DNA of 64,000 nucleotides from Clostridiales bacterium. Its GTDB lineage: Bacteria > Bacillota > Clostridia > Peptostreptococcales > Anaerovoracaceae. Below, piece by piece: positions 8,368 through 16,295 of the stretch (positions are counted from its first letter, which is position 1; each line of letters starts with the position of its first letter). The stretch is taken from the NCBI GenBank assembly GCA_009911365.1, contig QXXF01000016.1, positions 1-64,000 of the forward strand. Reading direction: 5' to 3'. The position numbers and the translations under genes are program-made. The notes beneath the pieces are model-generated. The model ran no database searches and was not told the origin of the DNA. It saw nothing but the letters and a program-made list of their open reading frames with translations.

Positions 8368-8544
8368 TTACTGTGTGAAAAGAAAAGTTAAAAAGCATAA
8401 TACATAGACAATAAAAGCGGCTATGATAGGTTTTCCCTTTTGTCGTAACCCTTTTATTCCGTCGCTTAAAATTCCATTGATAGCAACTAAAAAGCAGACA
8501 GCAAGGGCAATCAAAGAAATAATTAAAGCAATCATAGAAATCAT
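8368..8544 (-). CDS. 58-residue two-helix membrane protein
   Basis: A short gene between the kinase and the second ABC transporter. It starts MISMIALIISLIALAVCF after a consensus AAGGAGG and ends 12 nt before the ATPase ATG. Two hydrophobic helices flank a basic loop (GIKGLRQKGK). Coding is supported by the ribosome site, tight spacing and clean membrane topology. No family was recognised. It might be a small subunit of the adjacent permease or a sensor accessory protein. Confidence 0.65.
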   Translation of the reverse strand: MISMIALIISLIALAVCFLVAINGILSDGIKGLRQKGKPIIAAFIVYVLCFLTFLFTQ

Positions 8545-8647
8545 ATAATTTACCTCCTTGCTGAATATGGTATCAAAAAGGTATAGGATTTCTCTATGAA
8601 AAGTCTAAGGAAAGTCTAAGGATAAAAAAGAGCTGCCAAAGCAGCCC

Positions 8648-9544
8648 TTAATTAGTAGGAAATGTAATCTGTATGTCAAAGGTTTTGTTATGCAGATTTG
8701 CTGATATGCAGCCACCCATTTTTTTTGTCAATTTTTTTGCGATTGCTAACCCTAAGCCTGTTGTCTTTTTGCTGCGTGACTGATCCGTAGTATAAAAGCG
8801 ATCAAATAGATACGGAATATCTTCTTTACATATCGTTTCAGAGTGGTTAGAAACAATTATTTGATAAGTCTTTTCTGTAAAGGAAGATATAATTTTATAT
8901 TCTTTGTCACCGTGTATCAAAGCATTATATATGATATTAGAGAATACACGGCAAAGGGCTTCTTTATCAGCCCATATTATAAAAGGCGTATCTGGAATAC
9001 GAATATCCAATGTAGCTGATTTTTTTTCAAAGTCACTATAATACATTGCAAGAACATCACGCAGACAACTATTTATATCTATCCTCTGCTGCATAAGTTT
9101 TAATTCATTTGCTTCAATCCTTGCAAATTCAAATAGCTGGTCGAGTAAAATTTTTACAGCAGTAATTCTTTCGTAAGCTATTTCAACATACTCCTTTTGT
9201 TCCGGCAACAGGTCTTGTTCCATAAGTAATTGAATATATCCATTTGCCGTTGCAAGAGGTGTACGAAGATCATGTGAAAGGCTTGTAATCGTGTCTTTGA
9301 ACAGCGCATTATTTTTTTTGATTTGTTGTCCCGTATCACGGTATCTTTCCAAAAGACAGTTGATACTTTCTGCTAAATGTTCCGTGCTTCTGTCAATCCT
9401 TTCTAACGTTATTTCTGTCCCCGTATCACGACTACATAAAAAATCAATTTGATTTTTAATACGGTTAATCTGCTTTTTTTGTATACCCATTTTAATAAGT
9501 AATCCCAAACAACATATCATCAAAATCAGACAAAAAATCCACAT
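8648..9544 (-). CDS. sensor histidine kinase
   Basis: 298 residues: one N-terminal membrane helix (MWIFCLILMICCLGLLI), a short linker, the dimerisation/phosphoacceptor box SHDLRTPL with His at about 91, N box NIIYNALIHG, and G box TTGLGLAIAKK. There is almost no extracellular sensing loop, as in intramembrane kinases (BceS-like) that sense through a partner ABC transporter. The start at 9544 has a GGTGAG ribosome site; an alternative ATG at 9562 overlaps the permease stop. Confidence 0.85.
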   Translation of the reverse strand: MWIFCLILMICCLGLLIKMGIQKKQINRIKNQIDFLCSRDTGTEITLERIDRSTEHLAESINCLLERYRDTGQQIKKNNALFKDTITSLSHDLRTPLATANGYIQLLMEQDLLPEQKEYVEIAYERITAVKILLDQLFEFARIEANELKLMQQRIDINSCLRDVLAMYYSDFEKKSATLDIRIPDTPFIIWADKEALCRVFSNIIYNALIHGDKEYKIISSFTEKTYQIIVSNHSETICKEDIPYLFDRFYTTDQSRSKKTTGLGLAIAKKLTKKMGGCISANLHNKTFDIQITFPTN

Positions 9545-9548
9545 AAAC

Positions 9549-10322
9549 TCACCTTCTTTCATGTTTTCTTAAATCTGCTTTCTGATAAATCCAATATGCC
9601 GCCCCTGTTGGGAAAAGAATATATGCTGCAATCGTAATCAAAGTGGCTGATAACTGGATCATGGACAGGTTGATCTCCATTTGATCAGACAATCCGACAA
9701 TCCAATACTTATAAAGTGAATACTCCAAATCTAAAGCGGTACTTATCTTAGTTAAATATAGATACAGAGTTCCCAAAAGAAAAAATGACACAACTAATAC
9801 AATATTGCGATAAGGAATTAAACAGCTTAACAGCCATAGAAATGAGGAATACCCGATAAAACACAAAATCTGTAATATCAAATATCCACATATTCCCGTA
9901 AGTGAAAATTCAATATATGGCTGTTTTATCCATGTAGATAGTATAAATAAATACGCCATAAAAAAACTGAAAATGAGGTAAAAGAGCGTAGCTATCCATA
10001 ACGCAAGCAATTTTCCAAAGAAAAAGTCGAACCGGGAAACACCTTTCATAAATAAGATTTCATGTATACCTTTCTGATAATCTTCTGTAACATAAATCAG
10101 TTGGAAAATGGTCATAGGTATTACAAGGCTATAATCCGAAAATAGAAACTCTGTAAAACCATTTAGCGAAGCAATGCCCCCTGTCAATCCGGCAGTTTTA
10201 ACTGTATCATAATGATAAGTCAAAGCATATGCAAACATAAAAAAAGTAGATAGCAAAAGGCAGAGAAAAAAAAGGCGGTTTTTACGAATACGGTATAACT
10301 CACTTTGAATAATCTGAAACAT
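9549..10322 (-). CDS. ABC transporter permease
   Basis: 257 residues with about six hydrophobic segments. The start MFQIIQSELYRIRKNR at 10322 is chosen because GGAGGTG sits 9 nt upstream; an in-frame GTG at 10334 lies within that ribosome site. It overlaps the upstream ATPase gene by 23 nt. ABC-2-like topology suggests that it pairs with the ATPase at 10300-11211. The substrate is unknown. Confidence 0.7.
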   Translation of the reverse strand: MFQIIQSELYRIRKNRLFFLCLLLSTFFMFAYALTYHYDTVKTAGLTGGIASLNGFTEFLFSDYSLVIPMTIFQLIYVTEDYQKGIHEILFMKGVSRFDFFFGKLLALWIATLFYLIFSFFMAYLFILSTWIKQPYIEFSLTGICGYLILQILCFIGYSSFLWLLSCLIPYRNIVLVVSFFLLGTLYLYLTKISTALDLEYSLYKYWIVGLSDQMEINLSMIQLSATLITIAAYILFPTGAAYWIYQKADLRKHERR

Positions 10323-11211
10323 TTTTTGCTTCACCTCCTGCTAATGCTGATAGGAACGTTTGTGGGTTCATTCCAGCAATTCCAATTTCGCATACTTCAA
10401 TACCGGAAGATACTAATTTTGTGTTTATTTTCGACGAATAGGACACGGGACAAAATACTCTGATTAAATCGTCCCCCAAGACTTCATACTGCGGAAACTC
10501 ATTTTGAATAACTGTAATGGCTTTCTCTACCTGTGGTGTTCTGATTTTTATGCACCGTTTACATTCTTCATCTATTTTATGGGGCGTCAATTCAGCCTTT
10601 AACTTTCCGTCAGCAAGAATACCATATCTTTTTACAATCCGGGACGCTAATTCATAATCCTGTCCAGTCAATAAAATCGTCATATTTCTTTCTTCATTTA
10701 GTGAAGAAAGAATTGACAAAAGATTTTCACATTCCTGTGTGTCAAGTCCTTGAAATGGGTCGTCCAATAAGATGAAATCCGGCTTTCCTAATAAGGCTAT
10801 CCCTAAATTTATCTTTTTTTGTACATATAACGGCAAGTGACAGACTGCCTTTTCTTCAGTAAAGTTTAAATCAAGCTCTTTGTCAAAATTCTTTTGCAGC
10901 ACTCCATATGACAGCGCAAAATAATGTAGCATATCCAAAGCCGACATTTTACCAATAGAGTACGGTTTTTGCGGAACATAGCCAATTCTGCGCTTTTCCT
11001 GTAAATAGTCAGAGTTTCCAAACAGTTTGATTGCTCCTGTCTGTGGAATGACTGTGCCTGTCAGTATTTGCAATAACAAGGTCTTTCCAGCATTATGTCC
11101 GCCGTAAAGCATATATATTTCCCCACGTTTTACTTGTAGGGATATATCGGTTATACCCTTGCAATCGGGAAAAATATAAGATATATTTTTCAATTCTAAA
11201 GCAGTTTCCAT
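10300..11211 (-). CDS. ABC transporter ATP-binding protein with divergent motifs
   Basis: 303 residues. Walker A GGHNAGKTLL at about 37-46 is intact. The signature region (LPLYVQKKINLG) departs from LSGGQ, and Walker B reads FILLDDPFQGLD with Asp in place of the usual catalytic Glu. A C-terminal extension of about 90 residues follows the ATPase domain. The altered residues suggest slow or regulatory ATP use. The first codon is taken at METALELKN since GAGGA is correctly spaced for it. Confidence 0.75.
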   Translation of the reverse strand: METALELKNISYIFPDCKGITDISLQVKRGEIYMLYGGHNAGKTLLLQILTGTVIPQTGAIKLFGNSDYLQEKRRIGYVPQKPYSIGKMSALDMLHYFALSYGVLQKNFDKELDLNFTEEKAVCHLPLYVQKKINLGIALLGKPDFILLDDPFQGLDTQECENLLSILSSLNEERNMTILLTGQDYELASRIVKRYGILADGKLKAELTPHKIDEECKRCIKIRTPQVEKAITVIQNEFPQYEVLGDDLIRVFCPVSYSSKINTKLVSSGIEVCEIGIAGMNPQTFLSALAGGEAKNVSDYSK

Positions 11212-11226
11212 TTGTATCATTCCTCG

Positions 11227-11904
11227 CTAATCCTGCATTTTAAACCCTAATCCCCAAACAGTTTGTATATACTGTCCCTGCGGATTGGCTTTCAGAAACT
11301 TTTTGCGCAAATTGCTGATATGAACATTGATTGCGTTATCATCACCAAGAAATTCTTCATTCCAAACACTTTCAAATATATTATTTTTTGTAAACACCTT
11401 GTTTGGAGAGGACATGAGTAATTGCAGTATCAAATATTCATATTTTGTCAAACTGATTGGAGTATCTTTGATTTTTACTTCTAAGGTGTCAGTATTTAAA
11501 GTCAAATCTTTAAAACATAGGACAGTTTCGCATATTCTGTTTTTCTGATAACGTCGTAATACAGCTTCTATACGAACAAGAAGCTCTGCATTATCAAAGG
11601 GTTTCACAAGATAATCGTCTGCACCATTTTTTATTAAATTGATCCGACTGTCAATATCCGTTTTAGCAGATACTCCAATGACGGGAATATCTGCTTTTTT
11701 TCTAAGTTCTTCCAATACTATTTCCCCAGAAAGTCCGGGTAACATTAAATCAAGCAGAACTAAATCAAATTGTTGCTTTTCTAAAATCAAAAGTGCTTCA
11801 CTTCCAGAGTAAGCAGAAACAACTTTATAGTTATTTTGAAATAGTAGCCGCTTTATCATATCACTAAGCAATATATCATCTTCAACAATCAAAATATTTG
11901 ACAT
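11227..11904 (-). CDS. OmpR/PhoB-family response regulator
   Basis: 225 residues: receiver domain with acidic pocket VEDD at 7-10, phosphoacceptor Asp at 52 (LLDLMLPG) and Lys in LVKPF, then a winged-helix DNA-binding domain (ISLTKYEYLILQLL to VWGLGFKM). First gene of the cargo operon, 15 nt before the ABC ATPase. It presumably controls the operon in answer to the kinase at 8648-9544. Confidence 0.92.
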   Translation of the reverse strand: MSNILIVEDDILLSDMIKRLLFQNNYKVVSAYSGSEALLILEKQQFDLVLLDLMLPGLSGEIVLEELRKKADIPVIGVSAKTDIDSRINLIKNGADDYLVKPFDNAELLVRIEAVLRRYQKNRICETVLCFKDLTLNTDTLEVKIKDTPISLTKYEYLILQLLMSSPNKVFTKNNIFESVWNEEFLGDDNAINVHISNLRKKFLKANPQGQYIQTVWGLGFKMQD

Positions 11905-11908
11905 TTGA

Positions 11909-12085
11909 TTACGCCTTATCCTTTCTTCGCTTATCCATTGGCTTCTCTGCGTCCTTTGGTATCAGCCACAAGCGACTAAACTTTGCCACACCGGGTATGC
12001 GGTTTTCCTCGCATAACTTCTGTACCCGTCGTTCTGAAATTCCCCATTTTTTGGCTGCTTCCGGGGCAGAAATATATTCTAACAT
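11909..12085 (-). CDS. small excisionase-like helix-turn-helix protein
   Basis: 58 residues from MLEYISAPEAAKKWGISERRVQKLCEENRIPG, a MerR/Xis-like winged-helix with a basic C-terminus (DKRRKDKA). The start at 12085 is preferred over an ATG two codons upstream because GGGTG is better spaced for it. It ends 5 nt before the response regulator, so it may be co-transcribed with the cargo operon. It probably binds DNA; target unknown. Confidence 0.65.
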   Translation of the reverse strand: MLEYISAPEAAKKWGISERRVQKLCEENRIPGVAKFSRLWLIPKDAEKPMDKRRKDKA

Positions 12086-12253
12086 CTTCATTCACCCTTT
12101 CTCTAACCTCTATCAGTATAATTGTATGCGTCTAACCGAATAATTTCAAGATACTTTTTGTTAAGTTTGGGAATTATTTTAGTTAACCAATAGAACTGTG
12201 TAGACATATCCAAAAAGAAAGGTGAACAGTAGAATGTAAGAGGGTGAATGAAT
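12086..12253. promoter_or_regulatory. divergent intergenic region between cargo operon and XRE regulator
   Basis: A 168-bp A/T-rich stretch separating leftward and rightward genes; it must hold both promoters. On the minus strand a TATACT box lies near 12110-12120. On the plus strand TTGTTA at about 12159 could serve as a -35. Neither has a convincing partner, so no exact promoter is assigned. The XRE protein is a likely repressor here. Confidence 0.4.
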
Positions 12254-12610
12254 ATGGCAAAAAGACCAGTACCACAATATGATTTTAAGGCTTTTGGTGA
12301 AACAATCAAAGCGGCGCGTAAAGGGCGCAAGGAGAGCCGAAAAAAGGTATGCGACGAAATGTATATATCCCCGCGTTACCTTGCGAATATTGAGAACAAG
12401 GGGCAGCACCCCAGCGTACAAATATTCTTTGAGCTTATGCTCCGCTATGATATATCCGTAGACCAGCTCCTTTTTTCGGAAAAGGAAGCGGAAAAATCCA
12501 CGCAGCGGCGGCAGCTTGATACATTGCTTGACAGCATGGATAAGAAAGACTTAACGATTATCACCGCTACGGCTAAAGGAATACAGGAAGCCAAAGGGAC
12601 AGACGATTAG
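12254..12610 (+). CDS. XRE-family transcriptional regulator
   Basis: 118 residues. An N-terminal Cro/CI-type helix-turn-helix (FGETIKAARKGRKESRKKVCDEMYISPRYLANIENKG) is followed by a helical tail. Proteins of this type sit upstream of the mobilisation genes in Tn1549-like elements and probably repress transfer functions. The ATG at 12254 is favoured over 12248 by spacing from GAGGGTG. Confidence 0.82.
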   Translation: MAKRPVPQYDFKAFGETIKAARKGRKESRKKVCDEMYISPRYLANIENKGQHPSVQIFFELMLRYDISVDQLLFSEKEAEKSTQRRQLDTLLDSMDKKDLTIITATAKGIQEAKGTDD

Positions 12611-12645
12611 ACCGCTGTTCCTTTTTCCGTTGCTGTTTAGGATAG

Positions 12646-12677
12646 TTGCAGCCGTTTTTGTGCTGCAATATTTTTTT
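12646..12677 (+). terminator. terminator after the XRE gene
   Basis: A 7-bp stem, TTGCAGC at 12646-12652 with GCTGCAA at 12662-12668, then a TATTTTTTT tail, 36 bp after the stop. Confidence 0.6.
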
Positions 12678-12738
12678 GCGCCAAATTCAGAGAAAAATGC
12701 AACAAATAAGCTCTTTTCAAGGGGATAGTGAGTAGAAT

Positions 12739-12827
12739 AGCAAGCATAGGAAAAGAGTACCCTTTTCCGTATTTCTGCCCGCCCTGTCGGTCAGAAATTG
12801 CTTGTTGGGAAGTGTCCCAAACCCTCT
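12739..12827 (+). other. oriT-like module, copy A (upstream of mobC)
   Basis: Three parts: a 33-bp block (12739-12771) containing GGAAAA/TTTTCC, a hairpin TTTCTG/CAGAAA extended by CCG/CGG (12772-12797), and a 30-bp block (12798-12827) with the inverted repeat TTGGGA-agtg-TCCCAA. Both outer blocks recur base for base, inverted, at 21576-21674. Placement just before mobC and the relaxase, with nested inverted repeats, fits an origin of transfer. A shared promoter element is the alternative. Confidence 0.6.
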
Positions 12828-12853
12828 ATGAGAACGGAAAGGAGCGAAAAACC

Positions 12854-13183
12854 ATGAACGGACGCAAAAGGACGGTACAGGTCAAATTCTATGTAACAGA
12901 GGAAGAACGGAGCTTGATTGAGGAAAAAATGAAGCTCGTCCCCACAAACAACATGGCGGCATATCTGCGCAAGATCGCTATTGACGGGTACATTATCCAA
13001 GTAGACCACACGGACATAAAAGCAATGACAGCGGAGATACAGAAAATCGGGGTGAATGTCAATCAGATCGCACGTCGCGTAAACGCGACGGGGAACGCCT
13101 ACAAAGAGGATATAGAGGAAATCAAGGGGGTGCTTGCGGAAATATGGCGGTTACAAAGATTAAGCCTGTTAAAAGCACTCTAA
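12854..13183 (+). CDS. mobC: MobC-like relaxosome accessory protein
   Basis: 109 residues with an N-terminal ribbon-helix-helix-like segment (RKRTVQVKFYVTEEERSLIEEKM) and a C-terminal helix (IQKIGVNVNQIARRVN) typical of MobC-family proteins. These bind oriT next to the nick site and help the relaxase open the DNA. GGAGCG precedes the ATG, and the 3' end overlaps the relaxase gene by 40 nt. A longer frame from a GTG at 12728 would run through the oriT-like module and is rejected. Confidence 0.85.
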   Translation: MNGRKRTVQVKFYVTEEERSLIEEKMKLVPTNNMAAYLRKIAIDGYIIQVDHTDIKAMTAEIQKIGVNVNQIARRVNATGNAYKEDIEEIKGVLAEIWRLQRLSLLKAL

Positions 13184-14496
13184 GCAAAGCCCTTGACTAT
13201 ATCGAAAACCCGGACAAGACAGACAATCAAATGCTCATATCCTCTTTCGGGTGCAGCTATGAAACGGCAGATATTGAGTTTGGCTATACCCTCTCGCAAG
13301 CGCGGGATAAGGGCAACAACTTAGCCTTTCACTTGATACAGTCCTTTGCGCCGGGGGAAGTGGACTATCAGAAAGCCCATGAGATCGGGCGGCAGCTTGC
13401 CGACGCGGTAACAAAGGGGCAGCATGAATATGTACTCACGACACACATTGACAAGGGGCATATCCATAATCACATTATTTTCTGCGCGGTCAACTTCGTA
13501 GATCATCACAAGTACGTTTCCAACAAACGGACGTATTACGGCATACGGAACATGAGCGACAAGCTGTGCAGGGACAACGGGCTTTCCGTGGTCGTCCCCG
13601 GTAAGGGCAGCAAGGGAAGGAGTTATGCGGAGTACCAAGCAGAGAAAACCGGGACAAGCTGGAAAGGCAAGCTAAAGATCGCCGTGGACGCGCTCATTCC
13701 CCAAGTGTCCAGTTTTGAGGAATTATTGCAGCGGTTACAGGCGGCGGGCTATGAGATCAAGCCGGGAAAATATATCTCATGCCGCGCACCGGGGCAGGAA
13801 CGGTTTACCCGCCTAAAAACCCTCGGCGCAGATTATACAGAGGAAGCCATAAAAGAACGGATAGCGGGCAAGCGCACCCGTGCCGCCAAAGCTCCAAAGG
13901 CAGAACGCAAAGGCGTTAATCTTCTCATTGACATTGAAAACAGTATCAAGGCGCAGCAGAGCCGGGGCTATGAACAGTGGGCGAAAATCCACAATCTGAA
14001 ACAGGCGGCAAAGACTATGAACTTCCTTACCGAAAATAAAATCGAACAGTACGCCGATCTGCTCACCCGGATAGAGGAAATCACGGCAGCAAGCGAACAG
14101 GCGGGGGACAGCTTAAAGGACGTGGAAAAGCGGCTTTCCGATATGGCGGTGCTTATCAAGAATGTCACTACCTACCAAAAGACAAAGCCCCTCTATGAAG
14201 CCTACCGTAAAGCCCGGAACAAGGAGAAATACCGGGCAGAGCATGAACGGGGTATTATCCTCCATGAAGCGGCGGCAAAGGCACTAAAGGCGGCGCAGAT
14301 CGGCGGCAAGCTCCCCAACGTCCCCGCCCTGCAAGCAGAGTATGAAAAGCTGCAAGCGCAGAAAGAAAGCCTTTACGCCGACTATGGAAAGCTGAAAAAA
14401 CAAGTACAGGAATATGATGTTATCAAACGGAACATAGACAGCATTTTACAGGCAGAGAAGCAGCCGGAACGGGAAAGGCAGACAGAACGGGAATAG
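13144..14496 (+). CDS. relaxase (MobP-type mobilisation nuclease)
   Basis: 450 residues. The N-terminal relaxase domain carries the metal-binding histidine cluster HIDKGHIHNH at 101-110 and a candidate catalytic Tyr at about 19 (ALDYIENP). A long charged coiled-coil C-terminal half follows. The enzyme nicks oriT, attaches to the 5' end and pilots the strand to the recipient. Translation is coupled to mobC by overlap. Orientation is opposite to the main transfer operon. Confidence 0.92.
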   Translation: MAVTKIKPVKSTLSKALDYIENPDKTDNQMLISSFGCSYETADIEFGYTLSQARDKGNNLAFHLIQSFAPGEVDYQKAHEIGRQLADAVTKGQHEYVLTTHIDKGHIHNHIIFCAVNFVDHHKYVSNKRTYYGIRNMSDKLCRDNGLSVVVPGKGSKGRSYAEYQAEKTGTSWKGKLKIAVDALIPQVSSFEELLQRLQAAGYEIKPGKYISCRAPGQERFTRLKTLGADYTEEAIKERIAGKRTRAAKAPKAERKGVNLLIDIENSIKAQQSRGYEQWAKIHNLKQAAKTMNFLTENKIEQYADLLTRIEEITAASEQAGDSLKDVEKRLSDMAVLIKNVTTYQKTKPLYEAYRKARNKEKYRAEHERGIILHEAAAKALKAAQIGGKLPNVPALQAEYEKLQAQKESLYADYGKLKKQVQEYDVIKRNIDSILQAEKQPERERQTERE

Positions 14497-14505
14497 GAAT
14501 ACAGA

Positions 14506-14580
14506 CTTGCAGAAAAGGTACAGACGCGCAGCGGGTGTATCTTTTCTGCAAGTGCCACAATAGGGCAACGCCCTATTGTG
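14506..14580 (+). other. two hairpins after the relaxase gene
   Basis: A perfect 12-bp stem, CTTGCAGAAAAG at 14506-14517 with CTTTTCTGCAAG at 14541-14552, and a perfect 11-bp stem with a 3-nt loop, CACAATAGGGC at 14556-14566 with GCCCTATTGTG at 14570-14580. Neither is followed by T in the plus sense. They may protect the 3' end of the relaxase message. Confidence 0.6.
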
Positions 14581-14589
14581 TAAAAAAAG

Positions 14590-14636
14590 AACCGGGACGC
14601 GGCAGCTATCACATAGCCACCGCGCCCCGGTTTTTT
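14590..14636. terminator. bidirectional terminator between convergent mob and transfer operons
   Basis: A long G/C-rich hairpin, AACCGGGaCGCGG opening and CCGCGcCCCGGTT closing, with an internal GCTAT/ATAGC pairing. It has T6 after it on the plus strand and A7 before it. It would stop both the rightward relaxase and the leftward transfer operon. Confidence 0.85.
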
Positions 14637-14650
14637 GTGGGTGCAGAGAT

Positions 14651-14702
14651 TGGATTGTTACGCAATAGGACGGCATTTTCGGGGGTAAAGGTATAAATCC
14701 CT
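14651..14702 (+). repeat. imperfect ~52-bp direct repeat, copy 1
   Basis: Resembles 36158-36210 in the same orientation, sharing GTTACGC, ATAG and GGTATAAATCCCT blocks at matching spacing. The two copies bracket the whole leftward transfer operon. Confidence 0.6.
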
Positions 14703-14756
14703 TACTGTTTCATTTTCCCGCCCGGAAAGCCGGATAAATCAAGGCTTAATTCGCTC

Positions 14757-15122
14757 CTATCGCGTCACATTCGCCCGCATTTTTCTCATGCGCTCGGCGG
14801 TCTGTCTGCGGGTGATACGCTTCCGGCAGTCCGGGCAGTAAATAGCCCGGTTGGAGCTGGACGCAAAGGGCGCACCGCACACGCTACACCGCCGCATATC
14901 CTCCGCATGGTAAAGCTCTGCGTACAGTTCCTTATCTGCGGGCAGTACGGCGATACGGAACCATTTACAGAGCAGGGAATAGGAAATAAGCTGCGGGCAT
15001 ACGCAAGTGTCCCCGTCGTCAAGCAAGATACAGTTTCCGCTATCATAATTGCAGCACGTCCGGCGTACAAGGGCGTTGACTTTCCGGCTTTGGGGCGGCG
15101 TGAGCCGCTTGATCTCGTTCAT
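14757..15122 (-). CDS. cysteine-rich VLP-type protein
   Basis: 121 residues. An N-terminal cysteine set (RTCCNYDSGNCILLDDGDTCVC) and a C-terminal CxxC-x15-CxxC zinc-ribbon-like pair (CSVCGAPF, CPDCRK) match the Cys-rich VLP family of Tn1549-like elements. Role unknown; metal-binding and probably nucleic-acid-binding. The start overlaps the TTRAP stop by 4 nt. Last gene of the transfer operon. Confidence 0.75.
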   Translation of the reverse strand: MNEIKRLTPPQSRKVNALVRRTCCNYDSGNCILLDDGDTCVCPQLISYSLLCKWFRIAVLPADKELYAELYHAEDMRRCSVCGAPFASSSNRAIYCPDCRKRITRRQTAERMRKMRANVTR

Positions 15123-15334
15123 ACCTCGTCGGCGGGGTAAACGGCAAGCCCCGCAAACTCCGCTTCGGTCATGCGCCCCACTTTGGCAAGGGTGCGGGCG
15201 GCAAAGTCCCGCATTTCCCCGTCCATAAAGGGCAGCGCGGCGTTCATAGCCACGACAAGCCCCTCCTTGCTCCCGGTCATGTAGATACTCAAAAGGTTGG
15301 TTTCCTCAACCGTGAAATTATTATATTTGTTCAT
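15119..15334 (-). CDS. transposon-transfer assisting (TTRAP-like) protein
   Basis: 71 residues, MNKYNNFTVEETNLLSIYM onward, the pattern of small TTRAP-family proteins found in Tn1549-like transposons. GGAGGT lies 6 nt before this ATG; another ATG two codons upstream sits on the ribosome site. Biochemical role not established. Confidence 0.7.
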   Translation of the reverse strand: MNKYNNFTVEETNLLSIYMTGSKEGLVVAMNAALPFMDGEMRDFAARTLAKVGRMTEAEFAGLAVYPADEV

Positions 15335-15336
15335 GC

Positions 15337-16293
15337 TCATACCTCCAATCCGTGATCTTTCTTTTTTGCCGCCGCCTTTTTCGGGACGGTTCTTTTTTTA
15401 TCCTGTGCAAGCTGCGCCCGGACAGAGGGGCGGGGCTTCCTTATCTGCCTGTCCCGGTTCTCGTCCTTTCCGATCAGCGCGTATGTGCCGTGCCTGTCCT
15501 TGATCTGCGAAAAGGAAAGTGTCTTATAGGGCAGCATAGAAAAAAGGCGGTCGGTGTCCTTTGTGGTAGCAATCTGCGTAAAGTAGGGGGACAGTTCCAC
15601 CATGAAATGAGATTTATCCGGGCTGTTTGGGTCGCTTAACTCTTTCATTTTCCCGACAATGCGCCGTGCTTCCGTTTCGATCAGCCCGTCGCGCAATGCT
15701 GCGGTATGCGTTTCCAAGTCCCCCGGAACCGCCGATTGCTCCCGGCTGCGCCTTTCCTCCCGTAACAGGGATTGCAGGGCTTCCGGGTCATTGGGGATTG
15801 CTTCAAAGCGTTCAAACTTCCCAAGCTGCGGATTGGGGGAAGCGTCAAAGGGTCGCGCCGCTGGCTGCTCCCGTTCCCCATGCTCATAGATAAGCATATA
15901 GTTATCAGCGGGTAATGCCTGTTCGGTGACGTGCTTATAATGCTGCTGGTAGTCCAGCTCATAGAGATTGCCCGTGATCTTCCCGTCCTGTATGCCTGTA
16001 AGCTCCACGGCATAGGCAAGTACCCTGTCGCGGGTCTGTTCCCCGTAAAACTTCCATGTGTTGTGTTCCCGCGTGTCTTTCAGAAAAGCGTCGCGCTCCT
16101 TAATACAGCACGTCCCGGACGGGCGGGAAAACCACAAAAGCATTTTATCCCCGGCATTGGGGCTTTCTGCCGCCCGCTTTATAATCTCTTTGTCAATGTC
16201 AAAATCACTCTGATAAAAAGCGGTGTTCTGCTTCATGATCGCTTCAAGGGAAGCGGTCACGTACACGTTTTCAAATTTATTCAGTTTCCCCAT
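15337..16293 (-). CDS. DUF4316-like conjugative element protein with KPSVR tail
   Basis: 318 residues. The N-terminal half (MGKLNKFENVYVTASLEAI to YMLIYEHGE) and the following region are typical of uncharacterised proteins beside the polyvalent protein in these elements. The last 34 residues (KPRPSVRAQL then a lysine-rich end) resemble the tails of the polyvalent protein and of PcfB. It starts 2 nt after the polyvalent stop. Function unknown; possible secreted or docking partner. Confidence 0.65.
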   Translation of the reverse strand: MGKLNKFENVYVTASLEAIMKQNTAFYQSDFDIDKEIIKRAAESPNAGDKMLLWFSRPSGTCCIKERDAFLKDTREHNTWKFYGEQTRDRVLAYAVELTGIQDGKITGNLYELDYQQHYKHVTEQALPADNYMLIYEHGEREQPAARPFDASPNPQLGKFERFEAIPNDPEALQSLLREERRSREQSAVPGDLETHTAALRDGLIETEARRIVGKMKELSDPNSPDKSHFMVELSPYFTQIATTKDTDRLFSMLPYKTLSFSQIKDRHGTYALIGKDENRDRQIRKPRPSVRAQLAQDKKRTVPKKAAAKKKDHGLEV

Positions 16294-16295
16294 AA

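Noticed and set aside
12728-12853. N-terminal extension of MobC from a GTG
   Set aside because: Runs through the oriT-like hairpins and has no ribosome site; the ATG at 12854 has GGAGCG.
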